From: Streptomyces sp. WZ.A104
GTDB taxonomy: Bacteria > Actinomycetota > Actinomycetes > Streptomycetales > Streptomycetaceae
Assembly: GCF_002382885.1 (NCBI RefSeq)
Contig: NZ_NWVL01000013.1
Span: forward strand, 1-64,000
Direction: 5' to 3'
Length of the DNA stretch: 64,000 nt
In this document: piece by piece, positions 1-9,250 of the stretch
How positions within the stretch are numbered: position 1 is the stretch's first letter
Layout: each line of letters starts with the position of its first letter
The notes under the pieces: model-generated
The model's database searches: none
Told to the model about the DNA's origin: nothing
What the model saw: only the letters and a program-made list of their open reading frames with translations
Made by a program: the position numbers and the translations under genes

Positions 1-156
1 GCTGCTGTCCGAGGCGTCGCCCGCCCCGCAGCCGCCGACGGCGAGCAGCGCGCCGAGCACCCCGGCCAGGAGCGCCGCCCGGCCCCGGCCGTACGGCCGC
101 CGGGCGCGCGGCGCGGCAGGCTGCCGGGCCACGGATCGATCGGTCTTCCTCGTCAT
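1..156 (-). CDS. Secreted lipoprotein, N-terminal fragment
   Basis: The gene runs off the left edge, so only the first 52 residues are visible. They form a basic, arginine-rich N-region, a hydrophobic stretch (ALLAGVLGALLAV) and a lipobox ending GGC at about residue 45, followed by a flexible start to the mature protein (GAGDASDSS). This is a classical type II signal peptide, so the product should be a membrane-anchored lipoprotein. A GGGGGGACC ribosome site sits just upstream of the ATG. It is divergent from hemG. Actinomycete heme loci often have a DUF4349 lipoprotein here, but nothing in the visible part proves that. Confidence 0.75.
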   Translation of the reverse strand, partial: MTRKTDRSVARQPAAPRARRPYGRGRAALLAGVLGALLAVGGCGAGDASDSS

Positions 157-282
157 AACTGGTCCCCCCAGGACGGTGGTTGATCGTGCCGGTTCGACGC
201 GGCGCCCCCGGAGCCGGTTGCCGTTCGGCGGTTTCGAAGCGGTCACGGTCGGGACTCGGAACGGGTTTGAGAGAGTGGACCC

Positions 283-1755
283 ATGCAGCGTTCTCAGCGT
301 TCCGATCAGCGGGCGGACACCACCGCGGGCCACGTCGTCGTCATCGGCGGCGGCATCGCCGGCCTGGCCGCCGCCCACCGCCTGGTCACCACCGGTCTGC
401 GCGTCACCCTCCTGGAGGCGACGGACCGGCTCGGCGGCAAGCTCATGACCGGCCGGATCGCGGGCGTCCAGGTCGACCTGGGGGCCGAGTCGATGCTCGC
501 CCGCCGCCCCGAAGCGGTCGCCCTGGCCGAGGCGGTGGGCCTCGCCGACCGCCTCCAGCCGCCCGCCACCGCCACCGCGTCCCTCTGGACGCGCGACGCG
601 CTGCGCCCGATGCCCAGGGGTCACGTCATGGGCGTCCCCGCCGACCCGGCCGCCCTCGGCGACGTGCTCTCGCCCGAAGGGCTCGCCCGGATCGCCGAGG
701 AGCGCGACCTCACCCCGACCCCCGTCGGCGACGACGTCGCGGTCGGCGCGTACGTCGCCGACCGGCTCGGCCGCGAGGTCGTCGACCGGCTGGTGGAACC
801 CCTCCTCGGCGGGGTCTACGCGGGTGACGCCTACCGGATCTCGATGCGCGCCGCCGTACCCCAGCTCTTCGAGGCGGTGCAGGAGGGCGGCCCGCTGCTG
901 GAGGCCGTACGCCGTGTCCAGGAGCGGGCCGCCGCCCTCCAGCGGAGCGGAGCGGTCTTCCAGGGCATCGAGGGCGGCATCGGCACTCTGCCGGGCGCCG
1001 TCGGCGACGCCGTACGGGCCGGGGGCGGCGAGATCCTCACCCAGACCCCCGTCCTCGGCCTCACCCGCAGGGAAGGGGGCTGGTCCGTCCGCACCGACAC
1101 CCGGGTGATCCCCGCCGACGGCATCGTCCTGGCCACCCCCGCCTGGTCCGCCGGGACCCTGCTGGCCGCCGAGTCCCCGGCTGCCGCCGCCGAGCTGTCC
1201 GGTGTCGAGTACGCCTCGATGGCCCTGGTCACCCTGGCCTTCCGGCGCGCCGACGTCGAGGCGTACGAGGCCCTGCGCGCCCGCTCCGGCTTTCTGGTGC
1301 CGCCGGTCGACGGCCGCACCATCAAGGCGTCCACCTTCTCCAGCAACAAGTGGCAGTGGGTCGCCGACGCCGCCCCGGACCTCTTCGTGCTCCGCACCTC
1401 CGTCGGCCGCTACGGCGAGGAGGACCACATCCACCGCGACGACGAAGAACTCGTCGCCCTCTCCCTGCGCGACCTCGCCGAGGCCACCGGGCTCACCGCC
1501 CGGCCCGTCGACACCGAGGTCACCCGCTGGATCGGCGGCCTGCCGCAGTATCCGGTCGGCCACCTCGCCCGGGTCGCCCGCATCCGCGACGAGGTCGCGG
1601 TCCTCCCCGCACTGCGCGTCTGCGGCGCCGTCTACGACGGGGTCGGCATCCCCGCCTGCATCGCGAGCGCCCAGCGCGCGGCCGACGAGATCACGAGAGA
1701 GATCATCGCCACGCCGACCCTGGTTCGGGGCACGGGGAGCGAGGCGGGACAATAG
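283..1755 (+). CDS. hemG: Coproporphyrinogen III / protoporphyrinogen oxidase (HemY/CgoX type)
   Basis: FAD-dependent oxidase that aromatises the porphyrinogen ring late in heme synthesis. The N-terminal dinucleotide fold is explicit ([23 protein letters not shown] at residues 22-27), followed by [13 protein letters not shown] typical C-terminal FAD-contact segment ([18 protein letters not shown]) closes the protein. Its 490 residues fit the HemY family. The next gene, 4 bp downstream, is hemQ. By established actinobacterial pathway knowledge that pairing points to the coproporphyrin-dependent branch, where this enzyme oxidises coproporphyrinogen III (CgoX) rather than protoporphyrinogen IX. 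The ATG at 283 has a GAGAGTGG stretch upstream. Confidence 0.95.
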   Translation: MQRSQRSDQRADTTAGHVVVIGGGIAGLAAAHRLVTTGLRVTLLEATDRLGGKLMTGRIAGVQVDLGAESMLARRPEAVALAEAVGLADRLQPPATATASLWTRDALRPMPRGHVMGVPADPAALGDVLSPEGLARIAEERDLTPTPVGDDVAVGAYVADRLGREVVDRLVEPLLGGVYAGDAYRISMRAAVPQLFEAVQEGGPLLEAVRRVQERAAALQRSGAVFQGIEGGIGTLPGAVGDAVRAGGGEILTQTPVLGLTRREGGWSVRTDTRVIPADGIVLATPAWSAGTLLAAESPAAAAELSGVEYASMALVTLAFRRADVEAYEALRARSGFLVPPVDGRTIKASTFSSNKWQWVADAAPDLFVLRTSVGRYGEEDHIHRDDEELVALSLRDLAEATGLTARPVDTEVTRWIGGLPQYPVGHLARVARIRDEVAVLPALRVCGAVYDGVGIPACIASAQRAADEITREIIATPTLVRGTGSEAGQ

Positions 1756-1759
1756 CCGT

Positions 1760-2488
1760 ATGAGTGCCCCTGAGACTGTGACATCAAGCAAGAGTCCGAA
1801 CGCCGGAAAGAAGGCCAAGGACCTCAACGAGGTCATCCGCTACACCCTGTGGTCGGTCTTCAAGCTGCGCGACGTGCTGCCGCTGGACCGCGCGGGGTAC
1901 GCCGACGAGGTCCAGGAGCTGTTCGACCAGCTCGCGGCCAAGGACGTCACCGTCCGCGGCACCTACGACCTCTCCGGTCTCCGCGCCGACGCCGACCTCA
2001 TGATCTGGTGGCACGCCGAGACCTCGGACCAGCTCCAGGACGCGTACAACTTCTTCAGGCGCACGAAGCTCGGCCGCGCGCTCGACCCGGTCTGGTCGAA
2101 CATGGCGCTGCACCGCCCGGCCGAGTTCAACAAGTCGCACATCCCGGCGTTCCTCGCCGACGAGACGCCCCGCGACTACATCAGCGTCTACCCCTTCGTC
2201 CGGTCCTACGACTGGTATCTGCTCCCCGACGAGGACCGCCGCCGCATGCTGGCGGACCACGGCAAGATGGCCCGGGGCTACCCTGACGTCCGCGCCAACA
2301 CCGTCGCCTCGTTCTCGCTCGGCGACTACGAGTGGATCCTCGCCTTCGAGGCGGACGAGCTCTACCGCATCGTCGACCTGATGCGCCACCTGCGCGCCTC
2401 CGAGGCACGGCTCCACGTGCGCGAGGAGGTCCCGTTCTACACGGGTCGCAGGAAGAGCGTCCACGACCTGGTGGCCGGGCTCGCATAA
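1760..2488 (+). CDS. hemQ: Coproheme decarboxylase HemQ (chlorite-dismutase family)
   Basis: Last enzyme of the coproporphyrin-dependent heme pathway; it decarboxylates coproheme to heme b using peroxide. The 242-residue protein shows the family hallmarks. One is a [12 protein letters not shown] segment whose first tyrosine (residue 144) corresponds to the radical tyrosine. The other is [12 protein letters not shown], with H167 as the expected proximal heme ligand, followed by [14 protein letters not shown]. There is no signal peptide, so it is cytoplasmic. It starts 4 bp after the hemG stop, which implies co-transcription. The start at MSAPETV is chosen over the longer upstream-open frame, which is only a shadow of hemG. 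Confidence 0.96.
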   Translation: MSAPETVTSSKSPNAGKKAKDLNEVIRYTLWSVFKLRDVLPLDRAGYADEVQELFDQLAAKDVTVRGTYDLSGLRADADLMIWWHAETSDQLQDAYNFFRRTKLGRALDPVWSNMALHRPAEFNKSHIPAFLADETPRDYISVYPFVRSYDWYLLPDEDRRRMLADHGKMARGYPDVRANTVASFSLGDYEWILAFEADELYRIVDLMRHLRASEARLHVREEVPFYTGRRKSVHDLVAGLA

Positions 2489-2586
2489 CCAGCGAGTCCC
2501 GCACCACCCCAACCCGGAAGATCAGAAGACGGGCACCGGGCACCGACCGTGCCGCCCGCCGTTCCAGCGACACCGGGTTCGGCTCA

Positions 2587-2622
2587 GGGGGCCGTCGCAC
2601 CGATCACGGTGCGACGGCCCCC
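2587..2622. terminator. Bidirectional hairpin terminator between hemQ and the convergent peptidase gene
   Basis: GGGGGCCGTCGCACC is followed after a short loop by GGTGCGACGGCCCCC, an almost perfect GC-rich stem of about 15 bp. It lies between two convergent genes, where a rho-independent-like terminator for both would be expected. Confidence 0.8.
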
Positions 2623-2643
2623 GCTCCGTACCCGCCCGCCGGA

Positions 2644-4206
2644 TCAGTCCAGCGACACCGGGTTCGGCTCCGCACGCGCGGCGCAGTCCGCACCCCGCCC
2701 CGGCACCTGGCCGGTGAGCAGATACGTGCGCAGATGGTCGTCGACACAGGGGTTACCGGCCCCGCCGACACCGTGCGTACCCGCGTTCCGCTCGGTCACC
2801 AGCGACGAACCGGGCAGCCGCTTTTGCAGCTCCAGCGCCCCCTGGTACGGGGTCGCCGCGTCCCGCTCCGCCGCCAGGATCAGCACCGGCGGCAGCTCGC
2901 CCCACCCCGTGCCGACCTCCAGCGGCCGCTGCCGGGGCGCGGGCCAGAAGGCGCACGGCAGGTTGGTGAAGGCGTTGTCCCACGTCTCGAAGGGCGCGAT
3001 GCGCGCCAGGGCCGTGTGGTCGCGGTCCCACACCTCGAAGTCCTCGGGCCACGGCGCGTCGTTGCACTCGACGGCCGTGTACACCGCCTGCGCGTTCTCG
3101 TTGTCCTCGGCCGCCACCGCGCGCGGGGAGGCCTGCGCGATCAACGGCTCCGGGTTGCCCCGGACGTACTCCGACAGGGCCGTCGCCCGCATCGCCCAGT
3201 AGTCGTCGTAGTAACCGGCCCCCAGGAACGCCGAGTGCAGCTGCCCCGGCCCGACCTTGCCGCCCGCGGGCTCCACGGCGAGCTCGGCGCGCACCTCGTC
3301 GTAGTGCCGCTGCACCGACTCCGGTGTGGCCCCGAGGTGATACACGTCGTCGTGTTCGGCGACCCAGCGGCGGAAGTCCTCCCAGCGCGATTCGAAGGCC
3401 AGTGACTGGTTCATGTTGGAGCGGTACCAGATCTTCTCCGGGTCCGGATCCACCACAGAGTCGAAGACCATGCGCCGTACGTGGGAGGGGAAGAGCGTCG
3501 CGTACAGCGCGCCGAAGTACGTCCCGTAGGACGCCCCCATGAACGTCAGCCTCGGCTCGCCGAGTGCGGCCCGCAGGACGTCCAGGTCACGGGCGTTGTT
3601 CAGCGAGGTGTAGTGCCGCAGTGCCTCACCCGCGTGCTGTGCGCAGCCTCGCGCGTACGCCTTCGCACGGGCGATGCGCTGCTCCTTGTACTCCTGCGTG
3701 GGGTGGGTCGGCGCCTGAGTCGGGCCCTTCGTGTACGCGGCGGGGTCCTGGCAGGTCAGCGGGGCCGAGGAGCCGTTCACCCCGCGCGGCGCGTAACCGA
3801 CCAGGTCGTAGGCCTCGGCGATCTCCTTCCAGTCGGGCAGCTCCCCGGCCAGCGGGAAGGTGATGCTGGACGCGCCGGGGCCGCCCGGGTTGTAGACGAG
3901 CGCGCCCTGCCGGTCCTTCGCCGGGCCGGTGGCCGGGGTGCGGCTGACGGTCAGTTCGAGCTGCCGCCCGTCCGGCTCCGCGTAGTCCAGGGGCACCTTC
4001 ACCGTGCCGCACTTCAGGGAGTCCGGCAGCATCTCCTCCTCCGGGCAGGGGACGAAGTCGATCCCGGCGGCGGTGGCGCGGGAGGCGGCGATCGCGGTGC
4101 CCCGGGCCTCGGCGTCTACCGGGCCCTCCCAGGCGGCCGCCGGAGCGACGGTCAGGGCGGACAGGACCAGGGAGCCGATCGATGTGTACAGCGCAGCTGT
4201 TCTCAC
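2644..4206 (-). CDS. Secreted tripeptidyl aminopeptidase-like alpha/beta hydrolase
   Basis: The 520-residue secreted serine hydrolase has a Sec signal peptide (hydrophobic core SIGSLVLSAL, cleavage after APAAA). An oxyanion segment NPGGPG lies near residue 107. The nucleophile elbow G-A-S-Y-G has serine 226. The C-terminal TAP-like domain holds the acid (AERDAATP) and the histidine (NAGTHGVGG). This matches the Streptomyces Tap/SlpD-SlpE group, which removes tripeptides from the N-termini of secreted or mycelial proteins. The start is GTG with a GAGAGG ribosome site. It is monocistronic, convergent with hemQ, and ends at the shared hairpin. Confidence 0.9.
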   Translation of the reverse strand: MRTAALYTSIGSLVLSALTVAPAAAWEGPVDAEARGTAIAASRATAAGIDFVPCPEEEMLPDSLKCGTVKVPLDYAEPDGRQLELTVSRTPATGPAKDRQGALVYNPGGPGASSITFPLAGELPDWKEIAEAYDLVGYAPRGVNGSSAPLTCQDPAAYTKGPTQAPTHPTQEYKEQRIARAKAYARGCAQHAGEALRHYTSLNNARDLDVLRAALGEPRLTFMGASYGTYFGALYATLFPSHVRRMVFDSVVDPDPEKIWYRSNMNQSLAFESRWEDFRRWVAEHDDVYHLGATPESVQRHYDEVRAELAVEPAGGKVGPGQLHSAFLGAGYYDDYWAMRATALSEYVRGNPEPLIAQASPRAVAAEDNENAQAVYTAVECNDAPWPEDFEVWDRDHTALARIAPFETWDNAFTNLPCAFWPAPRQRPLEVGTGWGELPPVLILAAERDAATPYQGALELQKRLPGSSLVTERNAGTHGVGGAGNPCVDDHLRTYLLTGQVPGRGADCAARAEPNPVSLD

Positions 4207-4460
4207 GCGCGGGACCTCTCTGCGGATGTGGAGAGGGATGGTCGGGCGTGTGGGCCGTGATGTCCAGCACAGCCCCGGCGTGTCCGGAGGAATGACCCTG
4301 ACGGCCGGTCAGGAGCCATGCTCAGGCACCGGGTTCAGGAGCCGCCGCGGCCCGCCCCCGAGCCGCCGCCCGCGCGGACGGTCCGGCCGTGCCGCCGTGA
4401 TCAGTCGGCGCTGGAGCACCGGGGAGGTGCGGCGGCCGGCTCGTCGAGGACCGGGTTGTC

Positions 4461-5756
4461 CTACTTCCCCACGAGGGCGGCACGTGCCGCCCGGACCAGG
4501 CGGGTGGTGCGGCGGGGCGGTCGGGCGGCGGACCGGTCCTGCCACCAGTACGTCAGCCTGCGCCGCTCGGCGGGATCGGCGGGGGCGCCCGCGGTCAGCA
4601 GGTGCTCCGCGAAGTCCAGGGCGTCGCGCCGGTAACTGCCGGACATCGGGCGGCGCCGGGCGTACGCGAGGAACGCGGCACGGTAGCCGTCGCCGAGGAT
4701 CTCCGGCAGCTCGGGCGCCACCTTGGCGACGACATCGGCCCGCTTGGCGGCCAGTGCCCGGCTCTGCACCCGCAGCCGCCGGTGATCGAACCCCTCGGGC
4801 GCCGGGGTCCCCGCCACGAGCGCGGACAGCAACGCGGTCTGGGAGACGGCGAGACGGTCGCGCACGCGGGGACGGGGGGCGGCGGCCGTGTCACGGGTCG
4901 CCCCGAAGAGCGGCGCGGACCGCGCACCGGCAGCCGTCGTCGTGTTCAGCGTGGCCCGGATCGCGTCCAGTTCAGCCGCCAGCTCGGCCCCCGGCGGGAA
5001 GGCGTCGTCGCGCTCCAGCAGGACGCCCGGCGGGTCGACCCGGGAACGCAGCTCGGCCAGGACGTCCAGGACCGGGCCGGTCACCGGGTGGGCGTGCGTG
5101 TCGTGCCAGATGCCGTCCCTCTCGACGCCGCCCGCCACATGCACGTACGCGATGGCCTCCACCGGCAGTTCGTCCAGCGCCTTCGCCGGGTCCTGGCCGA
5201 GGTTGACGTGGTTGGTGTGCAGGTTGGCCACGTCGATCAGCAGCCGCACCCCGGTCCGCTCGACCAGCTCCGCCAGGAACTGCCCCTCGGTCAGCTCCTC
5301 GTCGGGCCAGGTGATCAGCGCCGCGATGTTCTCCAGGGCCAGCGGCACCGGCAGCGAGTCCTGCGCGATGCGCACGTTCTCGCACAGGACGTCCAGCGCG
5401 TCCCAGGTGCGCGGCACCGGCAGCAGGTGCCCCGCCTCCAGCCGCGGCGACGCGGTCAGCGGCCCCCCGGCCCGTACGAACGCGATGTGCTCGGTCACCA
5501 GCGGCGCCCCCAGCAGCTCGGCACGCGCCGCGAGACCTGCGAGGCGCGCCGGCTCCGGGCGGTCCGCACCGCCCAGGCCGAGACCCACCCCGTGCGGAAC
5601 GATCCTCACCCCGCGCTGCCGGAGCCGTACGAGGGAGTCCGGGAGGTGGTCGGCGCAGAGGTTCTCCGCGACCGCCTCGACCCAGTCGATCCCCTCCAGC
5701 GCCTCCACCTCTGCGGCGATCTCCGGCCGCCAGCCGATCCCGATGCCCAGCTTCAT
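4461..5756 (-). CDS. DUF692 (multinuclear non-heme iron oxidase-like) protein with C-terminal extension
   Basis: Residues 1 to about 290 form a DUF692 TIM-barrel fold. Characteristic metal-site motifs are visible: [10 protein letters not shown], a TEHIAF segment, [26 protein letters not shown] and HDTHAHPV. This is the family of MbnB, TglH and ChrH, which use two or three irons to remodel cysteines in peptides. The remaining roughly 130 residues are an extra helical domain ([29 protein letters not shown]). Its pattern faintly recalls the DUF2063/MbnC-type partner. The start MKLGIGIGW is preferred over an upstream ATG (15 codons longer) because GGGGGGA sits 4 bases before it. No precursor-peptide gene is evident next door. 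Function in Streptomyces is unknown. Confidence 0.85.
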   Translation of the reverse strand: MKLGIGIGWRPEIAAEVEALEGIDWVEAVAENLCADHLPDSLVRLRQRGVRIVPHGVGLGLGGADRPEPARLAGLAARAELLGAPLVTEHIAFVRAGGPLTASPRLEAGHLLPVPRTWDALDVLCENVRIAQDSLPVPLALENIAALITWPDEELTEGQFLAELVERTGVRLLIDVANLHTNHVNLGQDPAKALDELPVEAIAYVHVAGGVERDGIWHDTHAHPVTGPVLDVLAELRSRVDPPGVLLERDDAFPPGAELAAELDAIRATLNTTTAAGARSAPLFGATRDTAAAPRPRVRDRLAVSQTALLSALVAGTPAPEGFDHRRLRVQSRALAAKRADVVAKVAPELPEILGDGYRAAFLAYARRRPMSGSYRRDALDFAEHLLTAGAPADPAERRRLTYWWQDRSAARPPRRTTRLVRAARAALVGK

Positions 5757-5872
5757 GGTGTCCCCCCTGCTCACCTCGTTCTGTCCAGGGGTCATGGCCC
5801 CGTCGAGCGGCGATGAACCCGACCAGGGGGACGTTCAGAGCTGGATTTGAGGTTCCGGGACCGTTGCCCTCG

Positions 5873-6622
5873 TTATGGCATCGGCATCATCGTGGGCGGC
5901 ACCGGGCGAGAGGTGAAGGACTGGTCGCCGGTCGGCGTCGCCGGTACGGGGGCCAGGGGGGCCTGTCCGTCCCGGGGCATCGACGGGCCCGAGGGGCTGG
6001 CGGTCGACCCGCTCACCGCCTCGCGCGCCAGGGCGTCGAAGTCGACGAAGCCGGTGCCCTCCAGCATGGTGATGTGGTCCAGCACCGTCTGGTTCGCATC
6101 GCTCGCGAGCTGCCGGATCAGGGTGTTGCGGGTCGTGTGCCGGACCTGGGCGATCAGCCCGAAGACCTTGCCGTGGGCGGCCCGCAGGATATTGGCGAAC
6201 TTCCGCTCGTACTCGTCGCCGCTCGCCGCCGTCAGCTCCCGCAGCCACGCCTGCTGCTGCTCGGTCGCCTGGTTGGGCAGCTCCACCCCGAGCTTGGCCG
6301 CCACGTCCCGGGCCCGCCGGTCCAGGTCCGCGTGTCCGACGACCAGGTGGTCCCCGGCGGCCTTCGTCGCCTCACTGGGCGCCCGCTCGATCGCCTGCTG
6401 CCCCGCGGGCAGCTCCCACAGTCCGGCGAGCCGCACCTTCACCAGGAAGTCCCGGTCGGTGGCGGAGAGCGGTCCCCACTGGGTGGCGACGCTGGAGGCG
6501 TTGAGGTTCGCCTCGCCGGTGCCCGAACGGTCCGCGTAGGACCAGACGGGGAACGCGATCGCGACCAGTGTGGCGACCAGCGCAGCGATGATGAGGGCCG
6601 TTCCGTTGATGCGTCGCAACAA
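5873..6622 (-). CDS. DUF4142 membrane-anchored protein
   Basis: The N-terminus (MLRRINGTALIIAALVATLVAIAFPVWSY in part) is a hydrophobic anchor or uncleaved signal, so the rest is predicted to face outside. Residues about 50-195 are a four-helix DUF4142/ferritin-like domain (SATDRDFLVKVRLAGLWEL, VVGHADLDRRARDVAAKLGV, ANILRAAHGKVFGLIAQVR). The last 50 residues are proline- and serine-rich and probably disordered. Such proteins have no firmly assigned role. The gene is preceded by a GGAGACACC ribosome site. It lies on the same strand as the DUF692 gene but 116 bp away, so a shared operon is possible but not shown. Confidence 0.8.
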   Translation of the reverse strand: MLRRINGTALIIAALVATLVAIAFPVWSYADRSGTGEANLNASSVATQWGPLSATDRDFLVKVRLAGLWELPAGQQAIERAPSEATKAAGDHLVVGHADLDRRARDVAAKLGVELPNQATEQQQAWLRELTAASGDEYERKFANILRAAHGKVFGLIAQVRHTTRNTLIRQLASDANQTVLDHITMLEGTGFVDFDALAREAVSGSTASPSGPSMPRDGQAPLAPVPATPTGDQSFTSRPVPPTMMPMP

Positions 6623-6857
6623 GGTGTCTCCCGGGCCGAAGCGTGACAGCGTCCATCAGGCGTCAATCAACCGTCAACCGACTCGCCGCGCAGGCTAATT
6701 GGCGGTAATGCCGGTGCGGCAGTACCGGGAGGTACGTAAGTGGTCGCAGAAATGCTCAGCCCCGGGCGGCCCGTCCGGGCCGGGGTCCCTCACCGTGTCC
6801 GGAAAGTCATGCTTGGTCCCCGCCTTCCGGGCGAACGGCGGGACTTCCGGGCAGCCC

Positions 6858-7616
6858 TCAGGCGGTGCGGCGCAGCGCCGGGTGGTCGGCCACCACCGTG
6901 CAGGAACCCGGGGCGATCTCGGTGAACCCGGCGTCGCGCACCACCGGCAGCCCGCTCACCGTCAGCTCCCGCCAGCGCTCCGGGCCGGGCGTCGCCACGG
7001 AGAGCGGGAAGCCTGCCTCGCGCCACGCCTTGCGCTCGGTCTCCGACAGCTCCCACCAGGCGAGCTGCGCCCCGTGCCCGGCCTGGGCCATCGTCTTGCC
7101 CGCCGACATGTCCAGGTCGGGGTTGAGCCACAGCACCGGGCCCGAGGGGTCGGGGGCGGCGGGCGGCCCGGGGTCGTCCAGCTCGGTGCCCGACACCTGG
7201 AGCTTGGCCAGCTCCTTGGGCCAGCCGTCCAGCGGGACCGGCGGGAACACCCGTACCTCCGCGCCTTCCTCGCCCGTGACCGTGATGCCCTCCAGCGCCG
7301 CGGCCTTGCGCCACTCCGCGCCGCGCGCCCGGCGCACGACCTTGCGGATGCGCGCGTCCTGCCAGTCCCGCATCGCCCCGGCCCACTCTCCGTCGCCGAG
7401 AGACCGCTCGTCGGAGAGGATCGTGAGCACCGCGCGGGCGGCGGTCCGCAGCGCGTCCGTGCGTGCTGGCGGGTCCGTCTTCTCCAGGTGGAGCACCAGC
7501 GGCAGCACGAACTGCCGAGCCTGGTCACGGTCGGCCGGACCGTCGTCGAACGGGCTCTCGGGCGCTGGGACGTCGTTGCTGATCACCGTCCCAGTCTGCC
7601 AGGCCCGGGATGTCAC
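6858..7616 (-). CDS. Peptidyl-tRNA hydrolase (PTH2-like) domain protein
   Basis: The C-terminal 110 residues match the Pth2 fold. LNPDLDMSAGKTMAQAGHGAQLA contains the family's KxxAQxxHA-type signature, and VVRDAGFTEIAPGSCTVVA matches the DAGxTxxxPGSxTVLA end motif. Pth2 enzymes hydrolyse peptidyl-tRNA to recycle tRNA. The first 140 residues are an extra actinobacterial region of unknown function. Two GTG starts are possible (7616 or 7586); neither has a strong ribosome site. The gene is divergent from the AIM24 gene with only about 40 bp between starts, so their promoters overlap. Confidence 0.8.
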   Translation of the reverse strand: MTSRAWQTGTVISNDVPAPESPFDDGPADRDQARQFVLPLVLHLEKTDPPARTDALRTAARAVLTILSDERSLGDGEWAGAMRDWQDARIRKVVRRARGAEWRKAAALEGITVTGEEGAEVRVFPPVPLDGWPKELAKLQVSGTELDDPGPPAAPDPSGPVLWLNPDLDMSAGKTMAQAGHGAQLAWWELSETERKAWREAGFPLSVATPGPERWRELTVSGLPVVRDAGFTEIAPGSCTVVADHPALRRTA

Positions 7617-7657
7617 CTGCTTGGCGGAGCGGGCAGGTCCGGGTGAGGATGCTCCCC

Positions 7658-8332
7658 ATGAAGAGCGATCTCTTTTCCAGCGAGCACATGGCCCAGCCGG
7701 CCACCGCCCCCGGCATGACTCTGCAGAACACCAAGTCGATCAAGTACGCCGTCAACGGGGAGATGCATGCCCGGCAGGGGGCGATGATCGCCTTCCGCGG
7801 CAACCTCCAGTTCGAGCGCAAGGGCCAGGGCCTCGGCGGTCTGCTCAAGCGCGCGGTCACCGGCGAGGGACTCGCGCTCATGGCGGTCCGGGGCCAGGGC
7901 GAGGCGTGGTTCGCGCACGAGGCCGCCAACTGTTTCATCGTGGAGATGGACCAGGGCGACTCGCTCACCATCAACGGCCGCAACGTCCTCTGCTTCGACG
8001 CCACACTCTCCTACGAGATCAAGACGGTGAAGGGCGCCGGAATGGTCGGCGGCGGCCTCTTCAACAGTGTCTTCACGGGCTACGGCAAGCTCGGCCTGAT
8101 GTGTGAGGGCACCCCCATCGTGATCCCCGTGACGGCGGCCCAGCCGGTGTACGTGGACACGGACGCGGTCGTCGGCTGGAGCCAGCAGCTCACGACCAGC
8201 CTGCACCGTTCCCAGAGCGTCGGCTCGATGGTGCGCGGAGGCTCCGGCGAGGCCGTCCAGCTGATGCTCCAGGGCGAGGGCTTCGTCATCGTGCGCCCCA
8301 GCGAGGCCAGGCCCGAGAAGACCTCCAACTGA
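7658..8332 (+). CDS. AIM24 family protein
   Basis: A 224-residue AIM24/TIGR00266-type beta-rich protein. Visible features are KYAVNGEMHARQGAMIAFRGN at the N-terminus, a glycine-rich centre (GMVGGGLFNSVFTGYG) and the typical end EAVQLMLQGEGFVIVRPSE. Family members are cytoplasmic double-stranded beta-helix proteins of unclear function (the yeast member is mitochondrial). The ATG at 7658 is chosen because GTGAGG lies about 9 bases upstream; an ATG 9 bases earlier has no room for it. It is followed after 3 bp by an ABC transporter pair, so it probably heads that operon. Confidence 0.88.
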   Translation: MKSDLFSSEHMAQPATAPGMTLQNTKSIKYAVNGEMHARQGAMIAFRGNLQFERKGQGLGGLLKRAVTGEGLALMAVRGQGEAWFAHEAANCFIVEMDQGDSLTINGRNVLCFDATLSYEIKTVKGAGMVGGGLFNSVFTGYGKLGLMCEGTPIVIPVTAAQPVYVDTDAVVGWSQQLTTSLHRSQSVGSMVRGGSGEAVQLMLQGEGFVIVRPSEARPEKTSN

Positions 8333-8335
8333 CCC

Positions 8336-9250
8336 GTGAGGCTACGAGACGTGGGCCATCGGTACGGCGGCCGCTGGGTCCTGCGCGGGGTCGACCTCAC
8401 CCTGCCCGCGCGGGCTCTCGTCCGGGTCGAGGGGGCCAACGGCACCGGGAAGTCGACCCTGTTGCGGCTCCTCGCCGGGATCGACACCCCCGCGGAGGGC
8501 CGGATCACCGGCCGCCGCGCCCGTACGGCGTACGTCCCCGAGCGCTTCCCCGCCACGCTGCCCCTGACCGCCGCCGGGTACCTCGTCCACCTCGGCCGTG
8601 TCCACGGGCTGCGCACCGCGGAGGCGAAGGAGCGCGCGGGGCAGTGGCTGACCCGGTTCGGGGCGGGTGACCACGCTCGTACCCCGCTCGCCGCGCTGTC
8701 CAAGGGCACCAGCCAGAAGGTCGCCGTCGCCCAGGCGCTGATGGCCGCACCGGACATGCTGGTCCTGGACGAGGCGTGGACCGGGCTCGACACCGCCGCC
8801 CGCGCCGAACTGGACCGTGCCGTCGCCGAACGTGCCGCGGCCGGGGCGACCGTCGTCTTCGTCGACCACGACCCGCGGCGCCTGGCCGGGGCGGCAGCCC
8901 TCACGCTGCGGACGGAGGGCGGCGGGGTGCGTCGGGTATGCGCCCCGGTGGCCCCGGCGACCCCGCCCGGCGGACCGCGTGTCCTGGTCGAGGCGGCGGG
9001 CCCGCCGGGCGCCCCGCTCCCCAGGGACCTCCCGGGCGACCCGGTCGAGGACCGGGCCCCCGGCACCGTACGGCTCACCGTTCCCGCCCCGTACTCCGAC
9101 GCGCTCCTGGCGGCCCTGCTCGCGGCACGCCCGCCCTGGCACATCCGTCAGGTCACCGCCGAAGCCGGCGCAACCGAGCGACCACCGCATGCGGAGGCAC
9201 GCGGTGAGGAACTCTCCGAGGCATACTCCGAGGCATACGAGGAACGATGA
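8336..9250 (+). CDS. ABC transporter ATP-binding protein
   Basis: Single-domain ABC ATPase, 304 residues. Walker A is GANGTGKST near residue 37, the signature is LSKGTSQK (the common SGGQ form is replaced), and Walker B is MLVLDEAWTGLD. The last 90 residues are an alanine- and proline-rich extension found in some two-gene exporters. The GTG start lies 3 bp after the AIM24 stop. The 3' end overlaps the permease start by 4 bases. The final codons contain a tandem duplication (TCCGAGGCATAC twice) encoding SEAYSEAY. The substrate cannot be read from sequence. Confidence 0.88.
   Translation: MRLRDVGHRYGGRWVLRGVDLTLPARALVRVEGANGTGKSTLLRLLAGIDTPAEGRITGRRARTAYVPERFPATLPLTAAGYLVHLGRVHGLRTAEAKERAGQWLTRFGAGDHARTPLAALSKGTSQKVAVAQALMAAPDMLVLDEAWTGLDTAARAELDRAVAERAAAGATVVFVDHDPRRLAGAAALTLRTEGGGVRRVCAPVAPATPPGGPRVLVEAAGPPGAPLPRDLPGDPVEDRAPGTVRLTVPAPYSDALLAALLAARPPWHIRQVTAEAGATERPPHAEARGEELSEAYSEAYEER

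Noticed and set aside
8080..9144. 354-codon minus-strand frame opposite the ABC ATPase
   Set aside because: The plus-strand ATPase has Walker and signature motifs; the opposite frame has none.
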